A stretch of DNA of 64,000 bases from Streptomyces massasporeus (GTDB lineage Bacteria; Actinomycetota; Actinomycetes; Streptomycetales; Streptomycetaceae). The stretch is from contig NZ_BMSE01000003.1 in the NCBI RefSeq assembly GCF_014648995.1, positions 372,001-436,000 on the forward strand. The letters run 5' to 3'. Both the position numbers and the translations under genes were made by a program. The notes below the pieces were generated by a model. That model did no database searches, was not told the DNA's origin, and saw only the letters and a program-made list of their open reading frames with translations. This document shows positions 43,644 through 52,512 of this stretch, piece by piece (the first letter of the stretch is position 1; each line of letters opens with the position of its first letter).

Positions 43644-45244
43644 CCCTGCGCCGGCTGTTCGCGTCCGGCGCCGCCGTCCTCACGGCCGCCTGCGCGCTCA
43701 CCCTGCTGCCCGCCGCCACGGCGAGCGCCCACCCGCTGGGCAACTTCACCGTCAACCGCTACGACGGCCTGGTCGCGGCCCCCGGCGAGCTGCGCGTCCA
43801 TCACGTCGAGGACCTCGCCGAGATCCCGGCGACCCAGGCCGGGCCGGACATCGAGAGGCTGGGCATCGCCATGTGGGCCCGCGAGCGGTGCGCCACGGCC
43901 GCCGAGGACAGCCGCGCGACCGTCGACGGACGCGCGGTCGCCCTCACCGCCGAGCGCAGCCACGCGCGCGTGCGGCCCGGGCAGGCGGGGCTCGACACCC
44001 TCCGTGTGGAGTGCGAGCTGACCGCGCCGCTCCCGTCGGGCGAGAAGACCCTGTCCCTCGGCTTCCGCGGCGCGGGTGCCTCGACCGGCCCGGGCTGGCG
44101 GGAGATCACGGCGCGGGGCGACCGTATGACGCTCGCGGCCTCGGACGTGCCGGAGAAGTCGATATCGGACGAGCTGACCAGCTACCCGGAGGAGTTGCTG
44201 TCCTCCCCGGCCGACACCGCATCGGCCGCCCTGCGGGTGCGCCCCGGCGGCGCCGCCCTGGCCGAGGAGGAGTCGGACGCCCCCGCGGCCTCCGTGCTCC
44301 CGCGCGGCGCGGACCGCTGGACGCGCGCCCTGGACGACCTGGTGGCCCGGCAGGACCTCACCGCCGGCTTCGCCGCGCTGGCCCTGCTCATCGCCGTCGT
44401 CCTGGGTGCGATGCACGCGCTCGCCCCCGGCCACGGCAAGACCATCATGGCCGCGACGGCGGCCGCCCGGGGCGGCCAGGCGAGGATGAAGGACGTCCTG
44501 CCCATGGCCGCCTCGGTGACCATCACGCACACCCTGGGCGTGGTCGCCCTGGGCCTGCTGGTCACGGCCGGCTCGGCGGCGGCGCCCTCGGTGATCGCCT
44601 GGCTCGGCGTCGCCAGCGGCCTCCTGGTGACGCTGGCGGGCGCGAGCCTGGTCCGCCGCGCCCTGCGCAACCGCGCGCACACCCACCACCCGCACGGTCA
44701 TCAGCACGGCCACCCTCACGGCCACGGAAGCCACACCCACGACCACGACGGCCACACCCACGACCACGGCCATCACGGCAAGCACGACCACGACCACAAG
44801 CACAGCCACGACCACCCGCACGATCACAGCCACCCCCACTCCCACCCCCACACGGTCGAGCACACCCACGGCGGTTCCACCCACAGCCACGCCATCGCCC
44901 CCACCCTGCGCGGCACGATCCTCATGGGCTTCGCGGGCGGCCTCGTGCCCAGCCCGTCCGCCGTGGTGGTGCTGGTCGGCGCCGCCGCCCTCGGGCAGGC
45001 CTGGTTCGGTCTGCTCCTCGTCGTCGCGTACGGCGTCGGACTGGCGCTCACCCTCACGGCCGCCGGGTACGCCGTCGTCAAGGCGGGCAGCGGCATGACC
45101 CGGCTCCTGGACCGGCGCCCCCGCTGGACGGGGGGCCCGATGGCGGCCCTGGTGCGCCGCACCGCACCGCTCGGTTCGGCCTTCGCCGTGGTGGTTCTCG
45201 GCGCCGGACTGGTGTTCAAGGGGGCGGCATCCGCACTCGGCTGA
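43640..45244 (+). CDS. NicO (HoxN/RcnA-like) nickel/cobalt transporter with exported N-terminal domain and His-rich loop
   Basis: A 534-residue protein. A signal peptide ends near TASAHPLGN, then about 200 extracellular residues (HPLGNFTVNRYDGLVAAPGE) precede the transporter core. The core has helices from AALALLIAVVLGAMHALAPG with the HALAPGHGKTIMAA motif diagnostic for NicO/RcnA. Residues 347-417 form a cytoplasmic or external loop with 33 His residues (HTHHPHGHQHGHPHGHGSHT), then the second half (GFAGGLVPSPSAVVVLVGAA). Metal sensing or export of Ni/Co is likely; the His loop would bind metal. The start GTG overlaps the TPR stop. Confidence 0.85.
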   Translation: MTLRRLFASGAAVLTAACALTLLPAATASAHPLGNFTVNRYDGLVAAPGELRVHHVEDLAEIPATQAGPDIERLGIAMWARERCATAAEDSRATVDGRAVALTAERSHARVRPGQAGLDTLRVECELTAPLPSGEKTLSLGFRGAGASTGPGWREITARGDRMTLAASDVPEKSISDELTSYPEELLSSPADTASAALRVRPGGAALAEEESDAPAASVLPRGADRWTRALDDLVARQDLTAGFAALALLIAVVLGAMHALAPGHGKTIMAATAAARGGQARMKDVLPMAASVTITHTLGVVALGLLVTAGSAAAPSVIAWLGVASGLLVTLAGASLVRRALRNRAHTHHPHGHQHGHPHGHGSHTHDHDGHTHDHGHHGKHDHDHKHSHDHPHDHSHPHSHPHTVEHTHGGSTHSHAIAPTLRGTILMGFAGGLVPSPSAVVVLVGAAALGQAWFGLLLVVAYGVGLALTLTAAGYAVVKAGSGMTRLLDRRPRWTGGPMAALVRRTAPLGSAFAVVVLGAGLVFKGAASALG

Positions 45245-45358
45245 GTTACGTTCGTGAGACATCGGGTGTCAGGAGAAAAGCGGACGTCGTGAGGAAAACC
45301 GACCTCATGGGGAAGACACACCCCATGAAGATTTCGCCCGGCTGCGAATGGGGGCGCC

Positions 45359-46996
45359 GTGTTCGAAGAACCGGGCCATGAGCGTGTGATCGCGGGCCGC
45401 TACCGGCTCCTGGCACCGCTGGGCGAGGGCGGCATGGGAACGGTGTGGCGCGCCCGCGACGAGGTGCTGCACCGCGAGGTCGCCGTCAAGGAGGTGCGCG
45501 CCCCGTCCGGCCTGGCGGGCGACGACGTGCAGCGGATGTACGCGCGACTGGAGCGGGAGGCGTGGGCGGCGGCCCGGGTCGCCAACCGCAACGTGGTGAC
45601 CGTGTACGACGTGGCCACGGACGACGGCCGGCCGTGGATCGTCATGGAACTGGTCCGCGGCCTCTCCCTGGCCGAGGTCCTCGACGCCGAGGGCCCGATG
45701 GCACCGCAGCGCGCCGCGCACATCGGCGCCGAGGTGCTTGCCGCGCTGCGGTCCGCGCACGAGGCCGGGGTACTGCACCGCGACGTGAAGCCGGCCAACG
45801 TGCTGATCTCGAACGACGGCCGGATCGTGCTCACCGACTTCGGCATCGCCATGGTCGAGGGCAGCTCGGCGCTGACCATGACCGGGGAGGTCATCGGCTC
45901 GCCCGAGTTCCTCGCCCCGGAGCGGGCGCTGGGCCGTACGCCGGGCCCGGAGTCGGACCTGTGGTCGCTCGGGGTGCTGCTGTACGCGGCGGTCGAGGGC
46001 CACTCCCCCTTCCGCCACGACACCCCGCTGAGCACGTTGCGGGCGATCGTCGACGAGGAGTTGCCGCCGCCGTACCGGGCGGGGCCGCTCGCCCCGGTGA
46101 TCGAGGGGCTGCTGCGCAAGGATCCGGAGCAGCGGCTGCCGCCCGAGCGGGCCGAGGAGGATCTGCGGATCGTCGCCGCAGGGGGTTCGCCTCGTGCGGA
46201 CACCACGCGGGCGGTTCCGTTCCCGCCGACGGTCGTGGGCCACCCCGAGCCCGCTCCCACGCCCCCGATGCCGTTCCCGGGCCGTCCGGCGTCGTCCGGG
46301 TCGACCGCGACCACGAGGGCCACCGGCCGGGACGGGGAGCGCAGGACCGGGCGGGTGCTGGTCGCGGGTGTGATCGCGCTGGCGCTCACGGTGGGCGGGC
46401 TGACGTACGCGCTGCTGAACAACGGGGACGGTTCGGACGGCAACGACCAGGGCGCCGGGGACGGTACGCCCACGGCGATCAAGAGCCCGCCGCGCAGCAC
46501 CGGGAAGGAGAAGTCCAGCCCGTCGCCGACCCCGAGCGAGTCGAAGGAGAGCAGTCCGCCGCCGCAGTCGGTGCGGGTCGCCCTTCAGGGCAGGCGTACG
46601 GATTATGCGGGCCCGTGTCCGCCGCCGAACGCCCAGGCGCCCGAGTTCACGGCGACGCTCACGGTGGGCCGGCTGCCGGCCGAGGTGAGCTACCGCTGGG
46701 TGACCCAGGACGGCCAGGTCCTCGACGGGGGCTGGAAGACGCTGTCGTTCGCGGAGGGCGGCGGCCGTTCGAAGCGGGACACGGTGCGGGTGACGACCGA
46801 GGCGGAGAGCGGGACGTTCGAGAACGAGATCAGCGTGGAGGTGCGCGAGCCGGTGCGGACGACGTCCGAGTCGGTGCCGTTCTCGGTGACGTGCGAGACG
46901 GAGACCCCGACGGGCGGGGCCTCCCCTTCTCCCTCCGGCACGGACCCGGACTCGGGCTCGGATCCGGAGTCGAATCCGGATTCGGACTCCGGCTGA
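45359..46996 (+). CDS. Membrane-bound serine/threonine protein kinase
   Basis: A 545-residue Hanks-type kinase. The glycine loop is GEGGMGTVW, catalytic Lys 44 is in VAVKEVR, the catalytic HRDVKPAN is near 140 and DFG is in LTDFGIAM. A Pro-rich linker leads to one membrane helix (VLVAGVIALALTVGGLTYAL) and an external domain with two cysteines that looks Ig-like, not PASTA. The tail is an acidic Ser/Asp repeat. GTG 45359 is the start. In S. coelicolor the syntenic gene is a kinase. It converges on the lipase gene with only four bases between. Confidence 0.92.
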   Translation: MFEEPGHERVIAGRYRLLAPLGEGGMGTVWRARDEVLHREVAVKEVRAPSGLAGDDVQRMYARLEREAWAAARVANRNVVTVYDVATDDGRPWIVMELVRGLSLAEVLDAEGPMAPQRAAHIGAEVLAALRSAHEAGVLHRDVKPANVLISNDGRIVLTDFGIAMVEGSSALTMTGEVIGSPEFLAPERALGRTPGPESDLWSLGVLLYAAVEGHSPFRHDTPLSTLRAIVDEELPPPYRAGPLAPVIEGLLRKDPEQRLPPERAEEDLRIVAAGGSPRADTTRAVPFPPTVVGHPEPAPTPPMPFPGRPASSGSTATTRATGRDGERRTGRVLVAGVIALALTVGGLTYALLNNGDGSDGNDQGAGDGTPTAIKSPPRSTGKEKSSPSPTPSESKESSPPPQSVRVALQGRRTDYAGPCPPPNAQAPEFTATLTVGRLPAEVSYRWVTQDGQVLDGGWKTLSFAEGGGRSKRDTVRVTTEAESGTFENEISVEVREPVRTTSESVPFSVTCETETPTGGASPSPSGTDPDSGSDPESNPDSDSG

Positions 46997-47000
46997 GCGG

Positions 47001-47807
47001 TCAGTCGTTGCTGTTGAGCACGGGCAGATAGCCGCCCGACTGGCCGGGTGCCTTCGGGTGGTACGACTCGCCGATGTTCAGCCAGCTGACGCTGTGCAGC
47101 CAGGAGTCGCCGGAGCAGATCTCGTGGCCGGTGAAGGTGGTGCGTACGTCGCCGAAGGCGAAGCCGTGGTTCGCTGCGCGCTTGGCGATGGCGGTGTTGA
47201 GGTGGTCGGAGGCGTCGTTGATGGCCTTGCGCTTGGTCTCGGACAGACCGAGGCAGGTGGCGCCGAGCTTGTAGAAGCGGGGGTAGCCGAGGACGACGAC
47301 CCGGGCGGCGGGGGCCTTGGAGCGGATGGCCGAGTACACGCCGTCGAGGTTGCCGGGCAGCGTGGAGTCGACGTACGCGCGGGCGGTGTTGATGCGGGAG
47401 ACGCAGGAGCTGTCGGACTGGGTCACGCAGGTCGTCATGACGTCGGCGAATCCGGCGTCGTTGCCGCCGACGCTGATCGAGACGAGGGCGGTGGAGGCGC
47501 TGAGCGGGGTGAGCTGATTCGCCAGAACATCACCCGTTCGGGCGCCCGAGCAGGCGGTGAAGTCGAAGGTCGAGGGTGAGTGGGCGGCGGCCCAGAGGTA
47601 GGGGTAGGCCTTGGTGCTGCGCTTGCAGTCGCCGCTGGAACTGATGTAGCTGCCGGCTCCGACTCCCGAGGAATAGGAGTCACCGAGCGCCACATAGCCG
47701 CCAGTTGCAGCGAGTGAGGACGCCTGCGCCGTCGCTGCCCCGGTGAGGGCGGTGCCGACGGCGAGGAGGAGCGAGCTCACGAGGACGACAAGTCGGGAAC
47801 GTCTCAT
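47001..47807 (-). CDS. Secreted SGNH/GDSL lipase-esterase
   Basis: A 268-residue secreted enzyme with signal peptide RRSRLVVLVSSLLLAVGTAL cleaved near TAQASSLA. The catalytic Ser lies in YVALGDSYSSG (block I), Gly/Asn in the oxyanion block VSISVGGNDAGF, and His in SYHPKAPGQSGG. Cysteine pairs are placed as in Streptomyces rimosus-type lipases, which hydrolyse acyl esters of broad chain length. Start ATG 47807 has GGGAGG upstream. A 13-bp dyad (47844-47856) is close to its promoter region. Confidence 0.94.
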   Translation of the reverse strand: MRRSRLVVLVSSLLLAVGTALTGAATAQASSLAATGGYVALGDSYSSGVGAGSYISSSGDCKRSTKAYPYLWAAAHSPSTFDFTACSGARTGDVLANQLTPLSASTALVSISVGGNDAGFADVMTTCVTQSDSSCVSRINTARAYVDSTLPGNLDGVYSAIRSKAPAARVVVLGYPRFYKLGATCLGLSETKRKAINDASDHLNTAIAKRAANHGFAFGDVRTTFTGHEICSGDSWLHSVSWLNIGESYHPKAPGQSGGYLPVLNSND

Positions 47808-48144
47808 GGAACCTCCCTTTAGCAGGATCTCTGCCATAACCGTCGTAGCAGCTACGCGTGTTGACAGGAAGTGTCCATGCCAAGCCTTTTCGGCTCTTCC
47901 CGGCTTCACGTGGCCTGTTCACGACGGGTTGTGTTACGCATCCACCTCCCCTGTTGCGCGGACATGACAAATTTATTGACGGATTCTCAACTCTCTTGTT
48001 CTACGCCGGTAGTTGGCTGACGCTTTACTCCGGCCGGGAGCGGAACGCGACGCTCCCCGGCCCGTGTGCGCGAGCACGCGCACATCCCCCACATGACGCG
48101 CGCCCCACCCAGGCGCGCGCCGCCTAGAGGAGGACTCCCTCGTA
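47808..48144. other. Divergent intergenic region between lipase and subtilisin genes
   Basis: A 337-bp region with no gene seen. It holds the lipase leader, the perfect dyad CGTAGC-A-GCTACG (47844-47856), a TTGACA at 47871 area and an A/T-rich stretch (GACATGACAAATTTATTGAC, from 47961) that likely carries the protease promoter (TTGACG at 47976). The subtilisin ribosome binding site AGAGGAGGA lies at the end. Both promoters should be here. Confidence 0.5.
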
Positions 48145-49350
48145 ATGGCACAACTGCGCAGCAAGAGACTCGGGTTCGCCGCCCTCACCTCGCTGGCGAC
48201 CGCCGCCCTCGTGGGCGGGCTCACCACGCTTCCCGCCCAGGCCGCACCCGCCGAGGGCCGGGTGCTCGCCGCGGACGCCCCGACCGCGATCAAGGACAGC
48301 TACCTCGTCACGCTCAAGAAGAGCGCGGGCCTGAAGGCGTCCTCGGCCGCGGGCAAGGGTCTGGTGAAGGAGTACGGCGGGGCGGTCGACAAGACGTTCG
48401 GCAAGGCACTGAACGGCTACTCCGCCACCCTCTCCGCCGCCGAGGCCAGGCAGCTCGCCGCCGACCCGGCGGTGGCCTCCGTCGAGCAGAACCAGCGCGT
48501 CACGCTCGCCGCCACCCAGACGAACGCCCCCTGGGGCCTGGACCGCGTCGACCAGGCCTCGCTCCCGCTGTCCGGCACCTACACCTACCCGGACAGCGCG
48601 GGCAGCGGTGTGACGGTCTATGTGATCGACACCGGTGTGCGCATCACCCACCAGCAGATCAGCGGCCGTGCCTCACACGGCTACGACGCGGTCGACGGCG
48701 ACAACAACGCCTCCGACGGCAACGGCCACGGCACCCATGTGGCCACCACGATCGCGGGCACGACCTACGGTGTCGCCAAGAAGGCGAAGATCGTGGGGGT
48801 GCGGGTGCTGAACAACAGCGGCTCCGGCACCACGGCCGGTGTGATCGCGGGCATCGACTGGGTCACGCAGAACCACTCCGGCCCCTCGGTCGCCAACATG
48901 TCGCTCGGCGGCGGCGCCTCCGCCACCCTGGACACGGCCGTCCGCAACTCCATAGCCAGCGGTGTCACGTACGCCGTCGCCGCGGGCAACAGCAGCACCA
49001 CCGCCTCCTCGTCCTCCCCCGCCCGGGTCGCCGAGGCCATCACGGTCGGCGCCACCACCAGCACCGACGCCAAGGCGAGCTACTCCAACTACGGCTCCGC
49101 CCTGGACATCTTCGCGCCCGGCTCCTCCATCACGGCCGGCTGGCACACCAGCGACACCGCGACCAACACCATCTCCGGCACCTCGATGGCGACCCCGCAC
49201 GTCGCGGGCGCGGCGGCGGTCTACCTGGCCGGTCACACCTCGTCCACCCCGGCCCAGGTCGCCACGGCCCTGGTGAACGGCGCCGTCACCGGCAAGGTCA
49301 CCAGCGCGGGTTCCGGCTCGCCGAACCGGCTGCTGCAGATCGTGCAGTGA
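48145..49350 (+). CDS. Secreted subtilisin-like serine protease (S8)
   Basis: A 401-residue preproenzyme. The signal peptide (LGFAALTSLATAALVGGLTT) ends near LPAQAAPA and is followed by an inhibitor I9 propeptide (DSYLVTLKKSAGLKASSAAG, with SVEQNQRV at its end). The mature protease starts near AATQTNAPWGLDRVD. The triad is Asp 162 in YVIDTGVRI, His 195 in GNGHGTHVATT and Ser 347 in SGTSMATPHVAG. Extracellular nutrient protease is the expected role. The ribosome binding site AGAGGAGG is strong. A hairpin terminator follows. Confidence 0.96.
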   Translation: MAQLRSKRLGFAALTSLATAALVGGLTTLPAQAAPAEGRVLAADAPTAIKDSYLVTLKKSAGLKASSAAGKGLVKEYGGAVDKTFGKALNGYSATLSAAEARQLAADPAVASVEQNQRVTLAATQTNAPWGLDRVDQASLPLSGTYTYPDSAGSGVTVYVIDTGVRITHQQISGRASHGYDAVDGDNNASDGNGHGTHVATTIAGTTYGVAKKAKIVGVRVLNNSGSGTTAGVIAGIDWVTQNHSGPSVANMSLGGGASATLDTAVRNSIASGVTYAVAAGNSSTTASSSSPARVAEAITVGATTSTDAKASYSNYGSALDIFAPGSSITAGWHTSDTATNTISGTSMATPHVAGAAAVYLAGHTSSTPAQVATALVNGAVTGKVTSAGSGSPNRLLQIVQ

Positions 49351-49379
49351 CCGACGTTCGCACCGGCACCTGAACACGT

Positions 49380-49412
49380 GTTCCCCGGAGGCCCTGATCG
49401 CCTCCGGGGAAC
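49380..49412. terminator. Rho-independent-type hairpin after the protease gene
   Basis: GTTCCCCGGAGGC and GCCTCCGGGGAAC, 13-base perfect arms around CCTGATC, 30 bp past the protease stop. Confidence 0.85.
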
Positions 49413-49829
49413 GCATGTTTATGGGACGGGAACGTGCAACTTGCGTCGCACAAGGCGTCTGACGCAACGGCCAAACCAACAAAAACGTGAGCGGCCGTTC
49501 CAGGTCTTGCCATACGGGTTCAATCGTCAATACCGTCATACATCTCACCCGCATCGGTCCGTCAGTACGCGGCTCTAGGGGAGGGCTCAAGGACCGCGAC
49601 GAACCGGCGCGGGGCGCGGTAGGGGGGTGCCGTGCTCGGTGACCGCACGTGGTGACCGGGCCGTGCCGCGCGGTCGGCTGCCGTTTTCGCGGCCGGCCAG
49701 CTTTGCCAGCTCACCCGGCGTGCCCGAAGTTCCATGTCGGCGTGCCTCGAGTGAGAACCCCCCTTTCGAACCGGATTGGATCCGGACTGCCCTGGGGGGG
49801 CGGTCCACCGGACGAGAGGGACCAGACTC
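49413..49829. other. Intergenic region before the glycan gene trio
   Basis: About 417 bp with no convincing gene. It includes the inverted pair TTGCGTC/GACGCAA (49441-49467) and an A-rich stretch CCAAACCAACAAAAACGTG; the rest is GC-rich without clear signals. The first glycosyltransferase has a purine-rich GAGAGGGACC leader. Confidence 0.4.
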
Positions 49830-50651
49830 ATGAGCTCAGTTCTGCAGCCGGCCGCCGCGGAGCAGCATCCGCCGGTCGCCGGGAAGTACCGGCCCGTCTC
49901 CTCACACCTGGCCATCGCGCCGCCGGTGAGCGTGGTCATCCCGGCCATGAACGAGGCGGAGAACCTTCCGTACGTCTTCAAGTCCCTGCCCGACTGGATA
50001 CACGAAGTGGTCCTGGTCGACGGCAACTCCACCGACAACACCGTCCAGGTGGCCCGCGAGCTGTGGCCCGAGGTGAAGGTCGTCGAGCAGCGCGGCAAGG
50101 GCAAGGGCGACGCCCTGATCACCGGGTTCCAGGCCTGCACCGGCGACATCATCGTGATGGTCGACGCGGACGGATCGGCGGACGGGGGCGAGATCCTCAG
50201 TTACGTCTCCGCCCTGGTCTCCGGCGCGGACTTCGCCAAGGGCTCCCGCTTCGCCAACGGCGGCGGCACCGACGACATGACCTTCATCCGCAAGCTCGGC
50301 AACTGGGCGCTGTGCACGGTCGTCAACCGCAAGTTCGGCGCCCGCTACACCGACCTCTGCTACGGCTACAACGCGTTCTGGCGGCACTGCCTCGACAAGA
50401 TCGACCTCGACTGCACCGGCTTCGAGGTCGAGACCCTGATGAACATCCGCGTCGTCAAGGCCGGGCTGAAGGTGCAGGAGATCCCGAGCCACGAGTACCT
50501 CCGCATCCACGGCGTCAGCAATCTGCGGGCCGTGCGGGACGGACTGCGCGTGCTCCGGGTGATCCTTCAGGAGCGCTCCAACCGCCGTGCGCTGCGCCGC
50601 CGTTCGCCCCAGTCTCCGATGCTGGACGCGATGCGGGGAGAGGTGTCTTGA
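49830..50651 (+). CDS. Family 2 glycosyltransferase (DPM1/DPG-synthase-like)
   Basis: A 273-residue cytoplasmic or membrane-associated enzyme. The GT-A fold is indicated by VSVVIPAMNEAENLPYVFKS at the N-terminus, VVLVDGNSTDNTV, and the metal-binding IIVMVDADGSADGG, then the acceptor part RYTDLCYGYNAFWRHC. Such enzymes transfer hexose from a nucleotide sugar to polyprenyl phosphate or a glycan. It begins a three-gene set with overlapping junctions (TTGA, GTGAGTGA), so the genes form one operon for a surface glycan. Confidence 0.88.
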   Translation: MSSVLQPAAAEQHPPVAGKYRPVSSHLAIAPPVSVVIPAMNEAENLPYVFKSLPDWIHEVVLVDGNSTDNTVQVARELWPEVKVVEQRGKGKGDALITGFQACTGDIIVMVDADGSADGGEILSYVSALVSGADFAKGSRFANGGGTDDMTFIRKLGNWALCTVVNRKFGARYTDLCYGYNAFWRHCLDKIDLDCTGFEVETLMNIRVVKAGLKVQEIPSHEYLRIHGVSNLRAVRDGLRVLRVILQERSNRRALRRRSPQSPMLDAMRGEVS

Positions 50652-51646
50652 GCAGTCCCGGCATCTCCGTCGTGATCTGCGCGTACACCGAGGACCGCTG
50701 GGAGGACATCCTCGCCGCGGTCTCCTCGGTCCACGCGCAGTCACGTCCGGCCCTGGAGACGCTGCTGGTCGTCGATCACAACGAGACGCTCCGGGAGCGG
50801 CTGGCCAAGGAGTACAAGGAGTCCTCCGACGACGCCGTGGTGCGGGTGCTCGCCAACGCGGGCCCCCGCGGCCTGTCCGCCGGCCGCAACACCGGCATCG
50901 CCGCGGCCCGCGGCGAGATCGTGGCCTTCCTCGACGACGACGCCGTGGCCGAGCGCGACTGGCTGCGGCACTTCGCCGAGGCGTACACCGACGACCGGGT
51001 GATGGCGGTGGGCGGGCGCACGATGCCGGTCTGGGCGTCGGGGCGGCGGCCGGACTGGTTCCCGGAGGAGTTCGACTGGGTGGTGGGCTGCACGTACCGG
51101 GGCCTGCCGCGCGGCCGGGTGCGGGTGCGCAACGTGCTCGGCGGCAACGCCTCGTTCCGCCGCAGCGCCTTCGACGCGGCGGGCGGCTTCGCCACCGGCA
51201 TCGGCCGGGACGGCGACAAACGCCCGCTGGGCTGCGAGGAGACGGAACTGTGCATCCGCCTCAGCCGGGCCCGGCCCGACGCGGTGCTGCTGATCGACGA
51301 CCGGGCGGTGATCCACCACCGGGTGCCCGAGATCCGTGAGCACTTCCGCTACTTCCGCACCCGCACCTACGCCGAGGGCCTGTCCAAGGCGCTGGTGGCG
51401 CGCAGCGTCGGCGCCGAGAAGGGCCTGGAGTCGGAGCGCCGGTACGCCACCCGGGTCCTGCCGGCCGGGGTGGCCCGCGGTCTGCGGGACGCCCTGCTGG
51501 CCCGGCCGGGCGGGGCGGGCCGGGCGGGGGCGATCGTGGCCGGGGTGCTGACGGCGGCGGGCGGTTACGTCGTCGGCAGCGTCCGGGCGCGCCGGGGCGG
51601 GACCACGTTCCGGGTACCCGAGGTGGAGGTGGCGGCCCGTGAGTGA
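50648..51646 (+). CDS. Family 2 glycosyltransferase
   Basis: A 332-residue GT2 enzyme. GISVVICAYTEDRWEDILAA opens the GT-A domain, the acidic metal site is IVAFLDDDAVAERDW, and an N-terminal-type acceptor/base motif follows in RPLGCEETELCIRL. The C-terminal helix AGAIVAGVLTAAGGYVVGSV suggests membrane association. The start is TTG 50648, which overlaps the upstream TGA (TTGA) after GGGGAGAGG; no ATG or GTG is better placed. It is the middle gene of the trio. Confidence 0.86.
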   Translation: MSSPGISVVICAYTEDRWEDILAAVSSVHAQSRPALETLLVVDHNETLRERLAKEYKESSDDAVVRVLANAGPRGLSAGRNTGIAAARGEIVAFLDDDAVAERDWLRHFAEAYTDDRVMAVGGRTMPVWASGRRPDWFPEEFDWVVGCTYRGLPRGRVRVRNVLGGNASFRRSAFDAAGGFATGIGRDGDKRPLGCEETELCIRLSRARPDAVLLIDDRAVIHHRVPEIREHFRYFRTRTYAEGLSKALVARSVGAEKGLESERRYATRVLPAGVARGLRDALLARPGGAGRAGAIVAGVLTAAGGYVVGSVRARRGGTTFRVPEVEVAARE

Positions 51647-52445
51647 CGCCGACGCACGCGTACCGATCCTCATGTACCACGCGGTGGCGACCGACCCGAA
51701 CGAGGCGACCCGCGCCCTGTCGGTGACCCCGGAGGCGTTCGCCGAGCAGATGGCGGTGCTCGCCGACCGGGGTCTCACGCCGGTCACCACGGCCGGACTG
51801 GCGGCGTGCTGGCGCTCCGGCCGCGCGCTGCCCGAGCGGCCCGTCCTCATCACCTTCGACGACGGCTACGAGGGCGTGCACCGGCACGCCCTCCCCGCGC
51901 TCGCCAAGCACGGCTTCCCGGCCACCCTGTTCGTCTCGACCGGGTGGCTCCGGGGGCCGTACGACACCGGCGGCGGCCTGGACACCATGCTGGACTGGGA
52001 CCAGGTGCGCGAACTCGCGGCGGCGGGCGTCGAGATCGGCGGGCACAGCCACAGCCACCCGCAGCTCGACCAGGTCTCCGACGCCACCCTGCGGTTCGAG
52101 CTGATCCACTGCAAGGAGATCGTCTCGGACCAACTGGGCACCGTCCCGGCCTCGTTCGCCTACCCCTACGGCTACTCCAGCCGCCGGGTCCGGCAGGCGG
52201 TGCGCGAGACGGGCTACGCCCAGGCCCTCGCCGTCGGCAACGGCCTCGCGCGGCGCGCGCAGGGGCCGTACGCGCTGCGGCGGGTGACGGTGCGCCGCAG
52301 CACGGAGATCGAGGAGTTCGAGCGGGTCGTCGAGGGCCGTGCGATCGCCCGTACGTTCGCCGGGGACCGTGTCCTGACCAAGGGGTACGCCGTCGTCCGC
52401 AGGGTTCGGCAGGCTCGCCGGCTGGTCTCCCGCTCCGTGGGCTGA
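51639..52445 (+). CDS. Polysaccharide deacetylase (CE4, NodB-like)
   Basis: A 268-residue deacetylase. The catalytic motif VLITFDDGYEG (Asp-Asp) and the metal-binding VEIGGHSHSHPQLD (HxxxH) define the CE4 fold; SFAYPYGYSSRRVR is motif 3. The N-terminus VPILMYHAVATDP is also conserved. No signal peptide is seen, so it may act in the cytoplasm on a lipid-linked glycan or be exported by another route. The GTG overlaps the preceding stop by 8 bases. Confidence 0.9.
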   Translation: MSDADARVPILMYHAVATDPNEATRALSVTPEAFAEQMAVLADRGLTPVTTAGLAACWRSGRALPERPVLITFDDGYEGVHRHALPALAKHGFPATLFVSTGWLRGPYDTGGGLDTMLDWDQVRELAAAGVEIGGHSHSHPQLDQVSDATLRFELIHCKEIVSDQLGTVPASFAYPYGYSSRRVRQAVRETGYAQALAVGNGLARRAQGPYALRRVTVRRSTEIEEFERVVEGRAIARTFAGDRVLTKGYAVVRRVRQARRLVSRSVG

Positions 52446-52448
52446 CCT

Positions 52449-52506
52449 GCACGGGGGCGACATGCCGCGTGCACCTGGAAACCGGGTGCACGCGGCGTCC
52501 CCGTGC
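52449..52506. terminator. Nested hairpin after the glycan operon
   Basis: Inner arms GCCGCGTGCACC and GGTGCACGCGGC (52464-52475, 52485-52496) lie within outer arms GCACGGGG and CCCCGTGC (52449-52456, 52499-52506). The structure starts 4 bp after the deacetylase stop and ends 7 bp before the next start codon. Confidence 0.8.
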
Positions 52507-52512
52507 CGGATC

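Noticed and set aside
43493..45262. Minus-strand frame across the NicO gene with a Val-rich stretch
   Set aside because: The Val-rich section is the reverse complement of the His-rich loop; no ribosome binding site or family match.
45282..45381. Short frame before the kinase gene (VRKTDLMGKTHPMKIS and onward)
   Set aside because: It has a weak leader, overlaps the kinase start out of frame, and shows no coding periodicity worth calling.
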